From VRUE01 sp963714155 (GTDB taxonomy: Bacteria > Actinomycetota > Thermoleophilia > Solirubrobacterales > 70-9), in the NCBI GenBank assembly GCA_963714155.1, contig OY970236.1, positions 2,572,600 to 2,636,599 on the forward strand: 64,000 bases of DNA. Reading direction: 5' to 3'. Each line of letters starts with the position of its first letter. Within the stretch, counting starts at the first letter, position 1. Position numbers and translations under genes: made by a program. The notes under the pieces are model-generated. The model saw only the letters and a program-made list of their open reading frames with translations, ran no database searches and was not told the DNA's origin. This document shows positions 1 through 7,304 of this stretch, piece after piece.

Positions 1-723
1 GCCCACCGCGGCGCCGACCAGGCCGGCGAACGGGTCGGCGGCGGAATCGAAGATCGGCAGCGCGAGCAGAACCGCCGCGGCGACGATGACCCCGATCACG
101 TCGTAGTCGTCGTCAATCGCGTGATGCGCCTCGGCCCGCCGGATTGCGAACCAAGCAGCCACCGCACCGAGCGCCATGCCGTTGCCACCGGCAATCAGCT
201 CGATATCCCCCTGCCCGTGGGCAATGCCGCTGGCGACTAGCATCCCGAGCGCGCCGCAGGCGATCAGCAGCAGCGCCGTCGGCGCGGTGCCGAGACGGCG
301 CTCGAGGCCGGTGCCGAAGATCGCCAGGCCGACCGCGACGACAAAAAGGTAGCCAACGTCGAGATAGGCGAAGGGAGCGGTGAAGTAGCGCCACCACTGG
401 TCTTCGAGCGGGACGATCAGCCCGCCGAAGCTGCCGAGCGGGTCGCCGGTCAGCTTCTGCACGAGCAGCAGCACCGCCGAGATCAGAATCACGGCCGCGG
501 TCGCGTAGGGCCGGAAGGGCGCAGCGCTTTCGCCACCGCTCCGCCGGCGCCCGACCCGCAGCCGTTTGCGGCGGCGTGGCTTCGCCTCGAGGCCGTCGCC
601 ACGCCGTTCCAGCTTCGGCGCCCGCTTGCGCAGCCGAGTGCCGCAGTAGGGACACTCGGTTACGTAGGGACTGACCTCCGAGCCGCAGTTCTTGCAAATG
701 ACGCTGAGCTCAGTCTCGCTCAT
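1..723 (-). CDS. Zinc-ribbon rhomboid-like membrane protein, probable pseudoprotease (C-terminus cut by window edge)
   Basis: The reading frame starts at ATG 723 and stays open to the window edge (241 codons seen). Residues about 9-30 form a zinc ribbon with two CxxC pairs (CKNC and CPYC), followed by a basic linker and then several hydrophobic segments. The core has rhomboid hallmarks: DQWWRYFTAPFAY near residue 95, a GLERRLGT segment, and GGNGMALG near residue 180. Active rhomboids have GxSG at that last site. Here the nucleophile serine is asparagine (Asn181), and the FxH of the first helix reads FAY. It is therefore probably a non-catalytic rhomboid-fold protein. The final helix with the usual His lies outside the window. 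It is divergent from the aldolase gene, with about 100 bp between. Confidence 0.75.
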   Translation of the reverse strand, partial: MSETELSVICKNCGSEVSPYVTECPYCGTRLRKRAPKLERRGDGLEAKPRRRKRLRVGRRRSGGESAAPFRPYATAAVILISAVLLLVQKLTGDPLGSFGGLIVPLEDQWWRYFTAPFAYLDVGYLFVVAVGLAIFGTGLERRLGTAPTALLLIACGALGMLVASGIAHGQGDIELIAGGNGMALGAVAAWFAIRRAEAHHAIDDDYDVIGVIVAAAVLLALPIFDSAADPFAGLVGAAVG

Positions 724-824
724 GGTTAAACGAGGATAGCCGCCCACCGCTAAGCACTTGCGGGGAAGCGCCGATGACATACTGCCCAGACACCTATCTT
801 CAAGGATTCGAGGAGGAAAACAGC

Positions 825-1745
825 GTGGAGTTGAAGAGCCTGACCGAGCAGAAATCACTGCTGGCAACCCTGGCCCCCGGCAAACGAGCCCGCCTGCGGC
901 GCCTGCTCTTCGAGTTCGGCCCCGGCAACGGCACCCTGATGCTGCTGCCGATCGACCAGGGCATCGAGCACGGACCCCGCGACTTCTTTCCCAACCCGGC
1001 GTCGAAGGACCCCGACTACCAGTTCCGCCTCGCCGCCGAGGCGGGCTACTCGGCCCTCGCCTGTCAGATCGGCATGGCGACCAAGTACTACCCCGACTAC
1101 GCCGGCCAGGTGCCGCTGATCCTCAAGGTCAACGGCAAGACCGACATCCCCTCCTCCGCCCACGCCTTCTCCTCCTGCAACGCCAGCGTCGAGGACGCGG
1201 TGCGGCTCGGCGCCGATGCCGTCGGCTACACGCTCTACGTCGGCTCGCCGCGCCAAGACGAGGACCTCGCCCAGCTGCGCCAGGTGCGCGAAGACTGTGA
1301 CCGCTTCGGCATGCCGCTGATCGTCTGGTCCTACCCGCGCGGCGAAGCGGTCGACGCCAAGGGCAGCGCCAACTCCTTTTACGCGATCGATTACGCGGCT
1401 CGGATGGCGATGGAGATGGGCGCTGACGTAGTCAAGCTCAACATGCCGAAGATCAACGCGGACAAGGACAAGGACGCGCCGGCTCCCTACAACGAGATGC
1501 AGGTCGATCAGGCCGAGGCGATCCGCCAGTGCGTCGAGTCGGCCGGCCGCGCGCTGGTCGTGCTCTCCGGCGGCTCCAAGGTCGATGACGAGACCGTGCT
1601 GGGCCACACCCGCGAGGTCATGGAGGCGGGCGGCTCGGGCGTGATCTTCGGCCGCAACGTCTGGCAGCGCGAGTGGAACGACGCGCTGGAGATCATCGCC
1701 CAGATCAAAGAGACGCTGCTCAGCAGCGTTCGCCGCATCCCCTAG
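825..1745 (+). CDS. Class I fructose-bisphosphate aldolase (DhnA/FbaB family)
   Basis: Cytosolic glycolysis/gluconeogenesis enzyme that interconverts fructose 1,6-bisphosphate with dihydroxyacetone phosphate and glyceraldehyde 3-phosphate through a lysine Schiff base. The family signature LPIDQGIEHGP is near residue 43, ILKVNGK near 100, and ADVVKLNMPK near 205 carries the likely Schiff-base lysine. LSGGSKVDDE and GSGVIFGRNVWQ form the phosphate-binding end of the barrel. The frame is open upstream to ATG 774, but I chose GTG 825 because an AGGAGG lies at 811-816 with 8-base spacing. The length of about 306 residues fits the family. The stop overlaps the start of the nuclease gene (TAGTG). 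Confidence 0.9.
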   Translation: MELKSLTEQKSLLATLAPGKRARLRRLLFEFGPGNGTLMLLPIDQGIEHGPRDFFPNPASKDPDYQFRLAAEAGYSALACQIGMATKYYPDYAGQVPLILKVNGKTDIPSSAHAFSSCNASVEDAVRLGADAVGYTLYVGSPRQDEDLAQLRQVREDCDRFGMPLIVWSYPRGEAVDAKGSANSFYAIDYAARMAMEMGADVVKLNMPKINADKDKDAPAPYNEMQVDQAEAIRQCVESAGRALVVLSGGSKVDDETVLGHTREVMEAGGSGVIFGRNVWQREWNDALEIIAQIKETLLSSVRRIP

Positions 1746-2248
1746 TGCGACGCGGTCAGCTCGGCAGCGTGGTGCTGCTGCTGGCCGCCACGCTGCTGAT
1801 CCTGCGCCCGTGGGAGGACAGCGGGGCCGAGACCGGTCCCGCTGCCGCCCGGGCCTTCGTCGTCCGCGTCGTCGACGGCGACACGATCGAAGCGCGGATC
1901 GGCAACAGCGTCGAGGACGTCCGCTACATCGGCGTCGACACGCCGGAGACGGTCAAGCCCGACACCCCGGTGCAGTGCTTCGGGCCCCAGGCCTCGGCCT
2001 TCAACCACCGCCTGGTCGAGCAACAGCAGGTCCGACTCGTCTTCGGCGTCGAGCGCCGCGACGTCTACGGCAGGCTGCTGGCCTACGTCTACCTGGGACA
2101 GCGCTTCGTCAACGCCGACTTGGTGCGGCGCGGCCTCGCCCGCTCGCTGACGATCCCGCCCAATGACCGCTTCGCCCCGCTGTTTCATCGCCTCGAGATG
2201 CGCGCGGCGCGAGCCGGTCGGGGCCTCTGGGGCGCCTGCCCGCCCTGA
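1745..2248 (+). CDS. Thermonuclease (SNase-like), exported or membrane-anchored
   Basis: Staphylococcal-nuclease fold protein of 167 residues, predicted to hydrolyse phosphodiester bonds with calcium. An N-terminal hydrophobic segment (LGSVVLLLAATLLIL) looks like a signal anchor, so the domain is probably outside the membrane. VRVVDGDTIEARIG gives the metal-binding Asp. RYIGVDTPET supplies the first catalytic Arg and the Glu. RRDVYGRLLAYVYL supplies the second Arg. The C-terminus RAARAGRGLWGACPP is typical of the family. I chose GTG 1745, which overlaps the aldolase TAG; a longer reading would run deep into the aldolase gene. Co-transcription with the aldolase is likely, but no functional link is obvious. 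Confidence 0.88.
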   Translation: MRRGQLGSVVLLLAATLLILRPWEDSGAETGPAAARAFVVRVVDGDTIEARIGNSVEDVRYIGVDTPETVKPDTPVQCFGPQASAFNHRLVEQQQVRLVFGVERRDVYGRLLAYVYLGQRFVNADLVRRGLARSLTIPPNDRFAPLFHRLEMRAARAGRGLWGACPP

Positions 2249-2337
2249 ACAGTCGTGATCAATCGCACAGTTCCTTCCCCTGCAAGCGCTTGTGCGCCTT
2301 TGCTACGGTCCCCCGCGGCCCCCGGGCCACCTGATCT

Positions 2338-2577
2338 ATGCGAATGCGTCAAAGCATCTCCCAGTTCGAGTCAGCCTTCGAGCAGGAGACCAGTCTCGAG
2401 CGCCGTCGGCGTGAGCAGCTGCGCCGTCGCGCTGCCAATCGCTCGCGCGCGCGCCGGATCACCCGCGTTGAGCAGGCCAGCAAGGTGCGCTTCAGCGTCC
2501 TCGCGGTCTGCCTCACGGTGACCGTAGTTGTCGTTGTCGTCTCGATGTTCGAGGCGCTGGCCTTCCTGATGGCGTAG
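2338..2577 (+). CDS. Small basic single-pass membrane protein, unknown function
   Basis: The product has 79 residues. The N-terminal half is strongly basic and predicted helical (RRRREQLRRRAANRSRARR), followed by one hydrophobic segment (VRFSVLAVCLTVTVVVVVV) near residues 50-68 and a short tail. Positive charges before the helix predict a cytoplasmic N-terminus. No family is recognised. The upstream gap 2249-2337 contains TTGTGC and TACGGT segments that could be a promoter, but I do not call it. The next gene follows after 44 bases. A membrane tether or small division/secretion accessory is possible, but nothing in the sequence fixes a role. Confidence 0.55.
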   Translation: MRMRQSISQFESAFEQETSLERRRREQLRRRAANRSRARRITRVEQASKVRFSVLAVCLTVTVVVVVVSMFEALAFLMA

Positions 2578-2621
2578 CGGCCGTGCCTACGACCGCCCCG
2601 GTTGAATAGACTCGCGCGCCG

Positions 2622-3191
2622 ATGGCACGACGCTCTCTGAAGCCACAGCTGAACCAGATCCGCGCCTGGGTGCGACAGGGTCGCACCGACGCCTGGATCG
2701 CCCACCAGCTGGAAGTCAGCACCTCCGAGTTGCGCGAGTTCCGCAAACAGCACGGCTTCACTCCCGACGAGGAGGACTCAAACGCCGGCGAGCTCGATCT
2801 CCGCGACGAGATCGAGGCCGAGATCGAGGCCGCCACGGTCGACGAGATCGAGGCCGAGGAGGACGAGGAGCCCGAGTCCGATGAGGAGGACGGCGAGAAG
2901 AAGCAATCTTCAGGCGATGGCGAGCGGCCCAAACGGCGGCGCCGTCGCGGGCGCCGCGGTGGACGCGGGCGCCGCAAAGATCTCGAGGCTTCCTTTGACC
3001 ACGGTGAGACCGATGGCTACGGCCTCTGGCTCGACCCCTCGGTCAAAGACAACCCCGTGTATGCCGAGCATTGGGCCGGCAAGCGCGAGGTCACGGTTCG
3101 CATCGACGCCGATCAGATCGTGATCCGGCGTGCGGGCGAGCCAGCTGGGCCCTCCGGGTCGGCCGAAGACTCAGACGACTCAGACGACTGA
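2622..3191 (+). CDS. Hypothetical protein with N-terminal HTH-like segment, acidic repeats and an RGG-like basic tract
   Basis: The product has 189 residues and four visible sections. Residues 1-45 (QIRAWVRQGRTDAWIAHQLE then STSELREFRKQHG) look like a small helix-turn-helix. Residues 50-95 are acidic, with EIEA repeats. Residues 103-122 are an Arg/Gly-rich tract. Residues 125-180 form a compact domain containing YGLWLDPSVKDNPVYAEHW and ending REVTVRIDADQIVIRR, with an acidic tail. A DNA- or RNA-binding role is suggested by the HTH and RGG-like tract, but this is inference. It converges with the GT-C gene, with a hairpin between. Confidence 0.6.
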   Translation: MARRSLKPQLNQIRAWVRQGRTDAWIAHQLEVSTSELREFRKQHGFTPDEEDSNAGELDLRDEIEAEIEAATVDEIEAEEDEEPESDEEDGEKKQSSGDGERPKRRRRRGRRGGRGRRKDLEASFDHGETDGYGLWLDPSVKDNPVYAEHWAGKREVTVRIDADQIVIRRAGEPAGPSGSAEDSDDSDD

Positions 3192-3208
3192 ATCCGGTTC
3201 GACCGGAT
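3192..3208. terminator. Short hairpin between convergent genes
   Basis: A perfect 7-bp inverted repeat with a 3-base loop fills the 17 bases between two convergent stop codons. There is no T-tract, so it would be a weak or U-less terminator serving both strands. Confidence 0.4.
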
Positions 3209-5455
3209 CTAAGGCGTGTCGGGGATCCGGCGCAGCGGTGCGTTCGCGGGACCACAAGCGGAGGCGTCGAGCTCGCCGTTGAGCTTCCAGATGATGGTGG
3301 GGCCGTCGCGGTGGATTGGGGTTGCTGCCGGGTCGCCCCGCAGCCAAGCCGCCTCCGGCGAGGAGACTGGCTCGCCCGTGTGGAGGAAGTTGAGGAAGGG
3401 CGTGGTGACCAGGTAGTCGAGGTCGGCGGCGTTGACGGCGGTGCGGAAGGCCCGGCAGGTGGGGATTGCGTTGAAGGCGCCGTGGGAGCCCTTTTCGCCG
3501 AGGTAGATGACGTGGTTGGAGAGGTCGGTGCCGAAGAAGCCGTAGCCGAGGAAGCCGGCCGTGGTGCCGGCGAGGCCGATGTGGGAGTCGCTCTTGTCGC
3601 GGGCCCACTGGTAGGCGCTGTCGAGCTGCAGGCCGGGGACTTCCGACTCAGGGCCGAAACGAGCGTCCAGATAGTGGCGCTGAAGCGGATAGCCGAGGGC
3701 GAGGACCAAGAGGATGAAGGCGACGAAGCCGCTGAGCAGGAGGGGCAAACGTCTCCGGCCGGCGGGTCCTGTCGCCGCAGGAGGCGCATTGGCAGCCGCT
3801 GACCGGGAGTAGGCCCAGATCAGGGCGGCCGGCAGGATCACGAGGACGATGGCCAGCGGAATAGCGAAGGTCCGAGCTGGATCGCGGAGCACGGCATCGG
3901 AGCGGTCGGTGATCACCAGGACGACGAGGAGGGCGCCGAGCCAGGTCAGCTCTCGCCATCCGGCCAGTCGCTTGGGGGCCAGCGGCAGCAGGACCAGGCC
4001 GAGCAGGAGGGGTGGGATCGCGTAGCGGATGTTGATCCCGAAGCCGACCGGGGCGCCGTCGGCGCCGGCGGCGCTGAGCGGGGTGAAGACGTAGGCGAGG
4101 AGGCCGAAGAGGGCCACGGCTCCAGCCCAGCGCACGATCGTGTCCCGGCCGCGCAGCAGGGCCAGGATGCCGCCCACTACCGCCGCGGCGATCACCAGCG
4201 GCCAGAGCGCCCCGAAGGCTTGGTGCAGACCCGGCTCGAAGTAATCGCGCCAGATCCCCGTGTCAGTCGCGTAGTGGACGATGCTGAAGTCGGGCCGTCC
4301 CTCCTGCAGGCGCTCGGGGTGCGGCAGCGAGATCGGCCCCAGGCTCGTCGCCTGGGGCAATGGATTGCCGGCGACGATCAGGTTGCGCAGGTACCAGTAG
4401 CCGCCGCCGAGCAGGGCGGGGATGAACCACCAGCCGGCGGCAGCCCAGCGGCGTCCTGCCGGAGCCAGCACCAGCACCGCCAGCGACAACCCGGCGGCCA
4501 TCGCCACCGCGGTCGACTTCGTCCCCACGGCGAGGCCCACAGCAAGCCCAGCAACCGCCAGCGGCCATCCAACCGGCAGGGCGACCTTCTCATTGACCGT
4601 CGGGTTATGAGCCCGACGAGCTACCCAAACGTTGACCAGGATCGCCACGGCGGCGAGCAGAAGCGCAGCAGCCACAAGGTCGTTCTTGGCCGCCCCCGGC
4701 TCGCGGACGACAAGGGTATGGCACTCGAGGACGATCGCTGCGGCGACCACGGTGAGGTGGCCTCGTCCGTAAGGCCGGCCGATACACCACGCGGCAAGGA
4801 AGCTGAGCGCCAAGAAACCGAAATTCAAGAACAGGGACAGCGTGTCCCGGTGGGTGAGCAGGATCCCGGTGGCGTGGAGGAGCTCCGAGTTCTGGGGGTA
4901 GAACCAGTTGGTGAAGACCGTCTCGGTGTAGTGCAGGCCCGTTACAGAGTGGCTCTGCACCATGTCGGCGGCGAAGGGCATGTGGTACCAGAGCGAGTCG
5001 AAGTTGAAGATCCCCCGGTCCAGCGCGTCCTTGGTCGTCAGGCCCCAGTGCGCGAAGACCAAGGCAACCACGCTCCAGGAGACGAGCAAGACGAAAGGGC
5101 TCCGGCCGGCGGGTCCTGTCGCCGCAGGGGACCCCCCACCCCCTGCGGTCGCTAAAGCGTCCTCGGGGGCGGGCCCCCCTACGGCGCCACCCCCCGGCAG
5201 GAGCGCCTTTGCCAAGACCGCCAACAGAACGGAGGCGATGACGAAGGTCCAGGCGTAGAAGAGGCTGAAGGTCCCCAGAAGCTCTCCGAGCCAAATCAGC
5301 AGGGCGATGCCCACAACCGCCTCGACGAGCCGCGCAGGGGCTCCCAGCCAGCCTGGGAGCAGCCACTTCCGCAGCGTGTACGCGGTAAAGCCAATCGACC
5401 CCCCGACCACCACCAGCGCCATCGCGCTGACCGCGTACGACCCGGCGCTAACCAC
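3209..5455 (-). CDS. Large polytopic membrane protein, GT-C glycosyltransferase-like
   Basis: The product has 748 residues and at least twelve hydrophobic segments. The early loop FNFDSLWYHMPFAADM and the following WFYPQNSELLHA resemble the acidic-motif loop of GT-C enzymes that use polyprenyl-phosphate sugars at the outer face of the membrane. The C-terminal 150 residues are soluble and extracytoplasmic (AGTTAGFLGYGFFGTDLSNH, then YLVTTPFLNFLHTGEPV). The donor and acceptor are unknown. Two inter-helix loops encode the same PAATGPAGR peptide (residues about 108-117 and 558-566). These come from copies of a palindromic element described separately at 5105-5198 and 3753-3781. The start is GTG/ATG-ambiguous at 5455; no strong ribosome site was seen. 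Confidence 0.6.
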   Translation of the reverse strand: MVSAGSYAVSAMALVVVGGSIGFTAYTLRKWLLPGWLGAPARLVEAVVGIALLIWLGELLGTFSLFYAWTFVIASVLLAVLAKALLPGGGAVGGPAPEDALATAGGGGSPAATGPAGRSPFVLLVSWSVVALVFAHWGLTTKDALDRGIFNFDSLWYHMPFAADMVQSHSVTGLHYTETVFTNWFYPQNSELLHATGILLTHRDTLSLFLNFGFLALSFLAAWCIGRPYGRGHLTVVAAAIVLECHTLVVREPGAAKNDLVAAALLLAAVAILVNVWVARRAHNPTVNEKVALPVGWPLAVAGLAVGLAVGTKSTAVAMAAGLSLAVLVLAPAGRRWAAAGWWFIPALLGGGYWYLRNLIVAGNPLPQATSLGPISLPHPERLQEGRPDFSIVHYATDTGIWRDYFEPGLHQAFGALWPLVIAAAVVGGILALLRGRDTIVRWAGAVALFGLLAYVFTPLSAAGADGAPVGFGINIRYAIPPLLLGLVLLPLAPKRLAGWRELTWLGALLVVLVITDRSDAVLRDPARTFAIPLAIVLVILPAALIWAYSRSAAANAPPAATGPAGRRRLPLLLSGFVAFILLVLALGYPLQRHYLDARFGPESEVPGLQLDSAYQWARDKSDSHIGLAGTTAGFLGYGFFGTDLSNHVIYLGEKGSHGAFNAIPTCRAFRTAVNAADLDYLVTTPFLNFLHTGEPVSSPEAAWLRGDPAATPIHRDGPTIIWKLNGELDASACGPANAPLRRIPDTP
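3753..3781 (-). repeat. Partial copy of the 94-bp hairpin element inside the GT-C gene
   Basis: These 29 bases are identical to 5100-5128, the right-hand end of the full element at 5105-5198. The matching arm and loop are absent here. It encodes PAATGPAGR within an inter-helix loop and keeps frame. Confidence 0.7.
5105..5198 (-). repeat. 94-bp long-hairpin element (family I), in-frame insertion in the GT-C gene
   Basis: Read on the minus strand, the arms close over a 21-base loop that begins GAGGACGCTTTAGCGACC. The same layout, loop and flanks recur at 59440-59550. Several stem positions differ between copies with pairing kept: the inner loop stem is C-G here and A-T there, and the outer arm is GCCGG/CCGGC here and CGCGG/CCGCG there. 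It encodes a Gly/Pro/Ala-rich linker of the host protein. Confidence 0.7.
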
Positions 5456-5467
5456 TGCCCCTCCCGG

Positions 5468-5514
5468 TTCCGGTGCGCTTTATGTGGCCATAGGCCACAA
5501 AAGGCGCACCGGAA
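5468..5514. repeat. 47-bp palindrome (family II), copy 1
   Basis: Arms begin TTCCGGTGCGC and end GCGCACCGGAA, with GTGGCC/GGCCAC closing a 3-base loop. A near-identical 47-bp copy lies at 51248-51294. Both sit between two minus-strand genes. It is a probable transcription terminator or palindromic repeat, without a clear T-tract. Confidence 0.75.
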
Positions 5515-5539
5515 GGGGCTGGCATGCGCCTTGGCGGCG

Positions 5540-5920
5540 TTAGAGGCCGCGGACTACGAGGGGTGTCTCTTCCGGCGCGACCATGCCCTGGGCTCGCGCC
5601 TTGGCGCTGAGCGTGATCGGGTCGTCGGCGTGCTGGATGCGCCAGTGCAGGCGGGTGTTTTCGCGCTGTGCTTCGTGCAGCTGGACCCTGGCCTCGGTTG
5701 TGGCGGTGTAGGTCTTGACGAAGTCGATCACCGGGTTGAGGTAGGAGTAGAGGACGGCGAAGAGGACCAGTGTGAGCGCCACACGGCCGACGCGATCCCA
5801 GTGGATGCGGCTGGCGCCGCGGCGCGCGGCGGGTTTGCGACGGGCAGCCGGTTTGCGCGCCGGCGCTCGGCGTTTGGCAGTGGCGGGGGACCTTTTCCTC
5901 GCCTGGGCACGTGCTGCCAT
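5540..5920 (-). CDS. ftsB: Septum formation initiator, FtsB/DivIC family
   Basis: Small bitopic division protein of 126 residues, expected to join the FtsQ-FtsL-FtsB complex at the septum. The first 38 residues are Ala/Arg/Pro-rich and cytoplasmic. One transmembrane segment follows (VALTLVLFAVLYSYLNPV), then a helix likely to form a coiled coil (ARVQLHEAQRENTRLHWRIQ), then the family tail ITLSAKARAQGMVAPEETP. The position 36 bases downstream of eno is the standard actinobacterial arrangement and supports the call. The basic N-terminal extension is longer than in Escherichia coli FtsB but usual in actinobacteria. Confidence 0.88.
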   Translation of the reverse strand: MAARAQARKRSPATAKRRAPARKPAARRKPAARRGASRIHWDRVGRVALTLVLFAVLYSYLNPVIDFVKTYTATTEARVQLHEAQRENTRLHWRIQHADDPITLSAKARAQGMVAPEETPLVVRGL

Positions 5921-5956
5921 GCCCGGTCCTACGCGGCCGGGCCCCGCATTCCTTCA

Positions 5957-7252
5957 CTAAGCGGACCGTTGGTGGAACGCCTGCAAGCCGGGGAAGCGCG
6001 CTGCCGAGCCCAATTCCTCCTCGATTCGCAGCAACCGGTTGTACTTGGCGACGCGATCTGAGCGCGAGGGAGCGCCGGTCTTGATCTGGCCGGCGCCGGT
6101 GGCGACGGCGAGGTCAGCGATGGTCGTGTCCTCGGTCTCACCGGAGCGGTGCGAGATCACCGCGGTGTAGCCGGCCTCGGCGGCGATCCGGATCGCCTCC
6201 AGGGTCTCGCTCAGGGTGCCGATCTGGTTGACCTTGACCAGGATCGAGTTGCCGACGCCGAGCTCGATGCCGCGCCGCAGGCGCTCGGGGTTGGTGACGA
6301 AGAGGTCGTCGCCGACCAGCTGCACCCGCTCCCCCAGCTTCTCGGTGAGCAGCTTCCAGCCGTCCCAGTCCTCCTCGTCCATGCCGTCCTCGATCGAGAG
6401 GATCGGGTAGCGCGAGCAGGCGTCCTCCCAGTAGCTCGCCATCTCCTCGGGGGAGAGCGAGCGGCCCTCGTGCTCGAGCACGTAAGCGCCGCCCTCGAAG
6501 ACCTCGCTGGTGGCCGGATCGAGGGCGATGAAGACGTCCTTGCCGGGCTCATAGCCGGCCGCTTCGACCCCCTCCAGCACGGCCTGCAGCGCTGCCTCAT
6601 TGGACTCCAGGTTGGGCGCGAAGCCTCCCTCGTCCCCCCCCGCCGTTGCGTGGCCATTGGCAGCGAGGCTCTTCTTCAGAGCGTGGAAGACCTCGGTGCC
6701 GACGCGCAGGCACTCCGAGAAGCTCGCCGCCCCGGCCGGCACCACCATGAACTCCTGGAAGTCGACTGAGTTGTCGGCGTGGGCGCCGCCGTTGAGCACG
6801 TTCATCATCGGCACCGGCAACAGGTTCGGCTCCTCGCCACCGTAGAGAGCGGCCAGGTAACGGAAGAGCGGCTCGCCGGCCAGCATCGAGCTCGCCTTGG
6901 CGGCAGCCAGGGACACGCCGAGGATCGCGTTGGCGCCGAGGCGGCCCTTGTTCGGCGTACCGTCGAGCTCGATCATCTTGGCGTCGAGCCCGGCCTGGTC
7001 GGCGGCGTCGACGCCCTGCAGCGCCGCGGCAATCTCGCCGTTGACGTTGGCAACTGCTGTTGAGACACCCTTGCCGGCCCAGGCGTCGCCGCCATCGCGC
7101 AGCTCGACGGCCTCGAACTCACCGGTCGAGGCGCCCGAAGGGACCGCCGCAAGGCCTCTGGCCCCAGACTCGAGACCAACTTCGACCTCGACGGTCGGGT
7201 TGCCCCTCGAGTCGAGGATCTGGCGGGCGTGAATGGAGGAGATGCCGCTCAC
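5957..7252 (-). CDS. eno: Enolase
   Basis: Glycolytic enzyme that converts 2-phosphoglycerate to phosphoenolpyruvate with magnesium; cytosolic. The 431 residues match the family length. Visible features are ARQILDSRGNPTVEVEV at the N-terminus, the PSGASTGEFEAVELRDG loop, the ALDPATSEVFE metal Asp region, SIEDGMDEEDWDGW, QLVGDDLFVTN with metal ligands, and SHRSGETEDTTIADL near the C-terminus. The conserved lysines lie in ILVKVNQIGT and QIKTGAPSRSDR. It lies between the foldase gene and ftsB on the same strand. Confidence 0.97.
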   Translation of the reverse strand: MSGISSIHARQILDSRGNPTVEVEVGLESGARGLAAVPSGASTGEFEAVELRDGGDAWAGKGVSTAVANVNGEIAAALQGVDAADQAGLDAKMIELDGTPNKGRLGANAILGVSLAAAKASSMLAGEPLFRYLAALYGGEEPNLLPVPMMNVLNGGAHADNSVDFQEFMVVPAGAASFSECLRVGTEVFHALKKSLAANGHATAGGDEGGFAPNLESNEAALQAVLEGVEAAGYEPGKDVFIALDPATSEVFEGGAYVLEHEGRSLSPEEMASYWEDACSRYPILSIEDGMDEEDWDGWKLLTEKLGERVQLVGDDLFVTNPERLRRGIELGVGNSILVKVNQIGTLSETLEAIRIAAEAGYTAVISHRSGETEDTTIADLAVATGAGQIKTGAPSRSDRVAKYNRLLRIEEELGSAARFPGLQAFHQRSA

Positions 7253-7304
7253 GGACGCGGCAGTCTAATCAGTGCGGCGGCAGAGGCCGTTCTCGGACGA
7301 ACTC

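Noticed and set aside
2249..2337. Promoter before the small membrane protein
   Set aside because: TTGTGC and TACGGT segments exist, but promoter consensus for this lineage cannot be assessed from one site.
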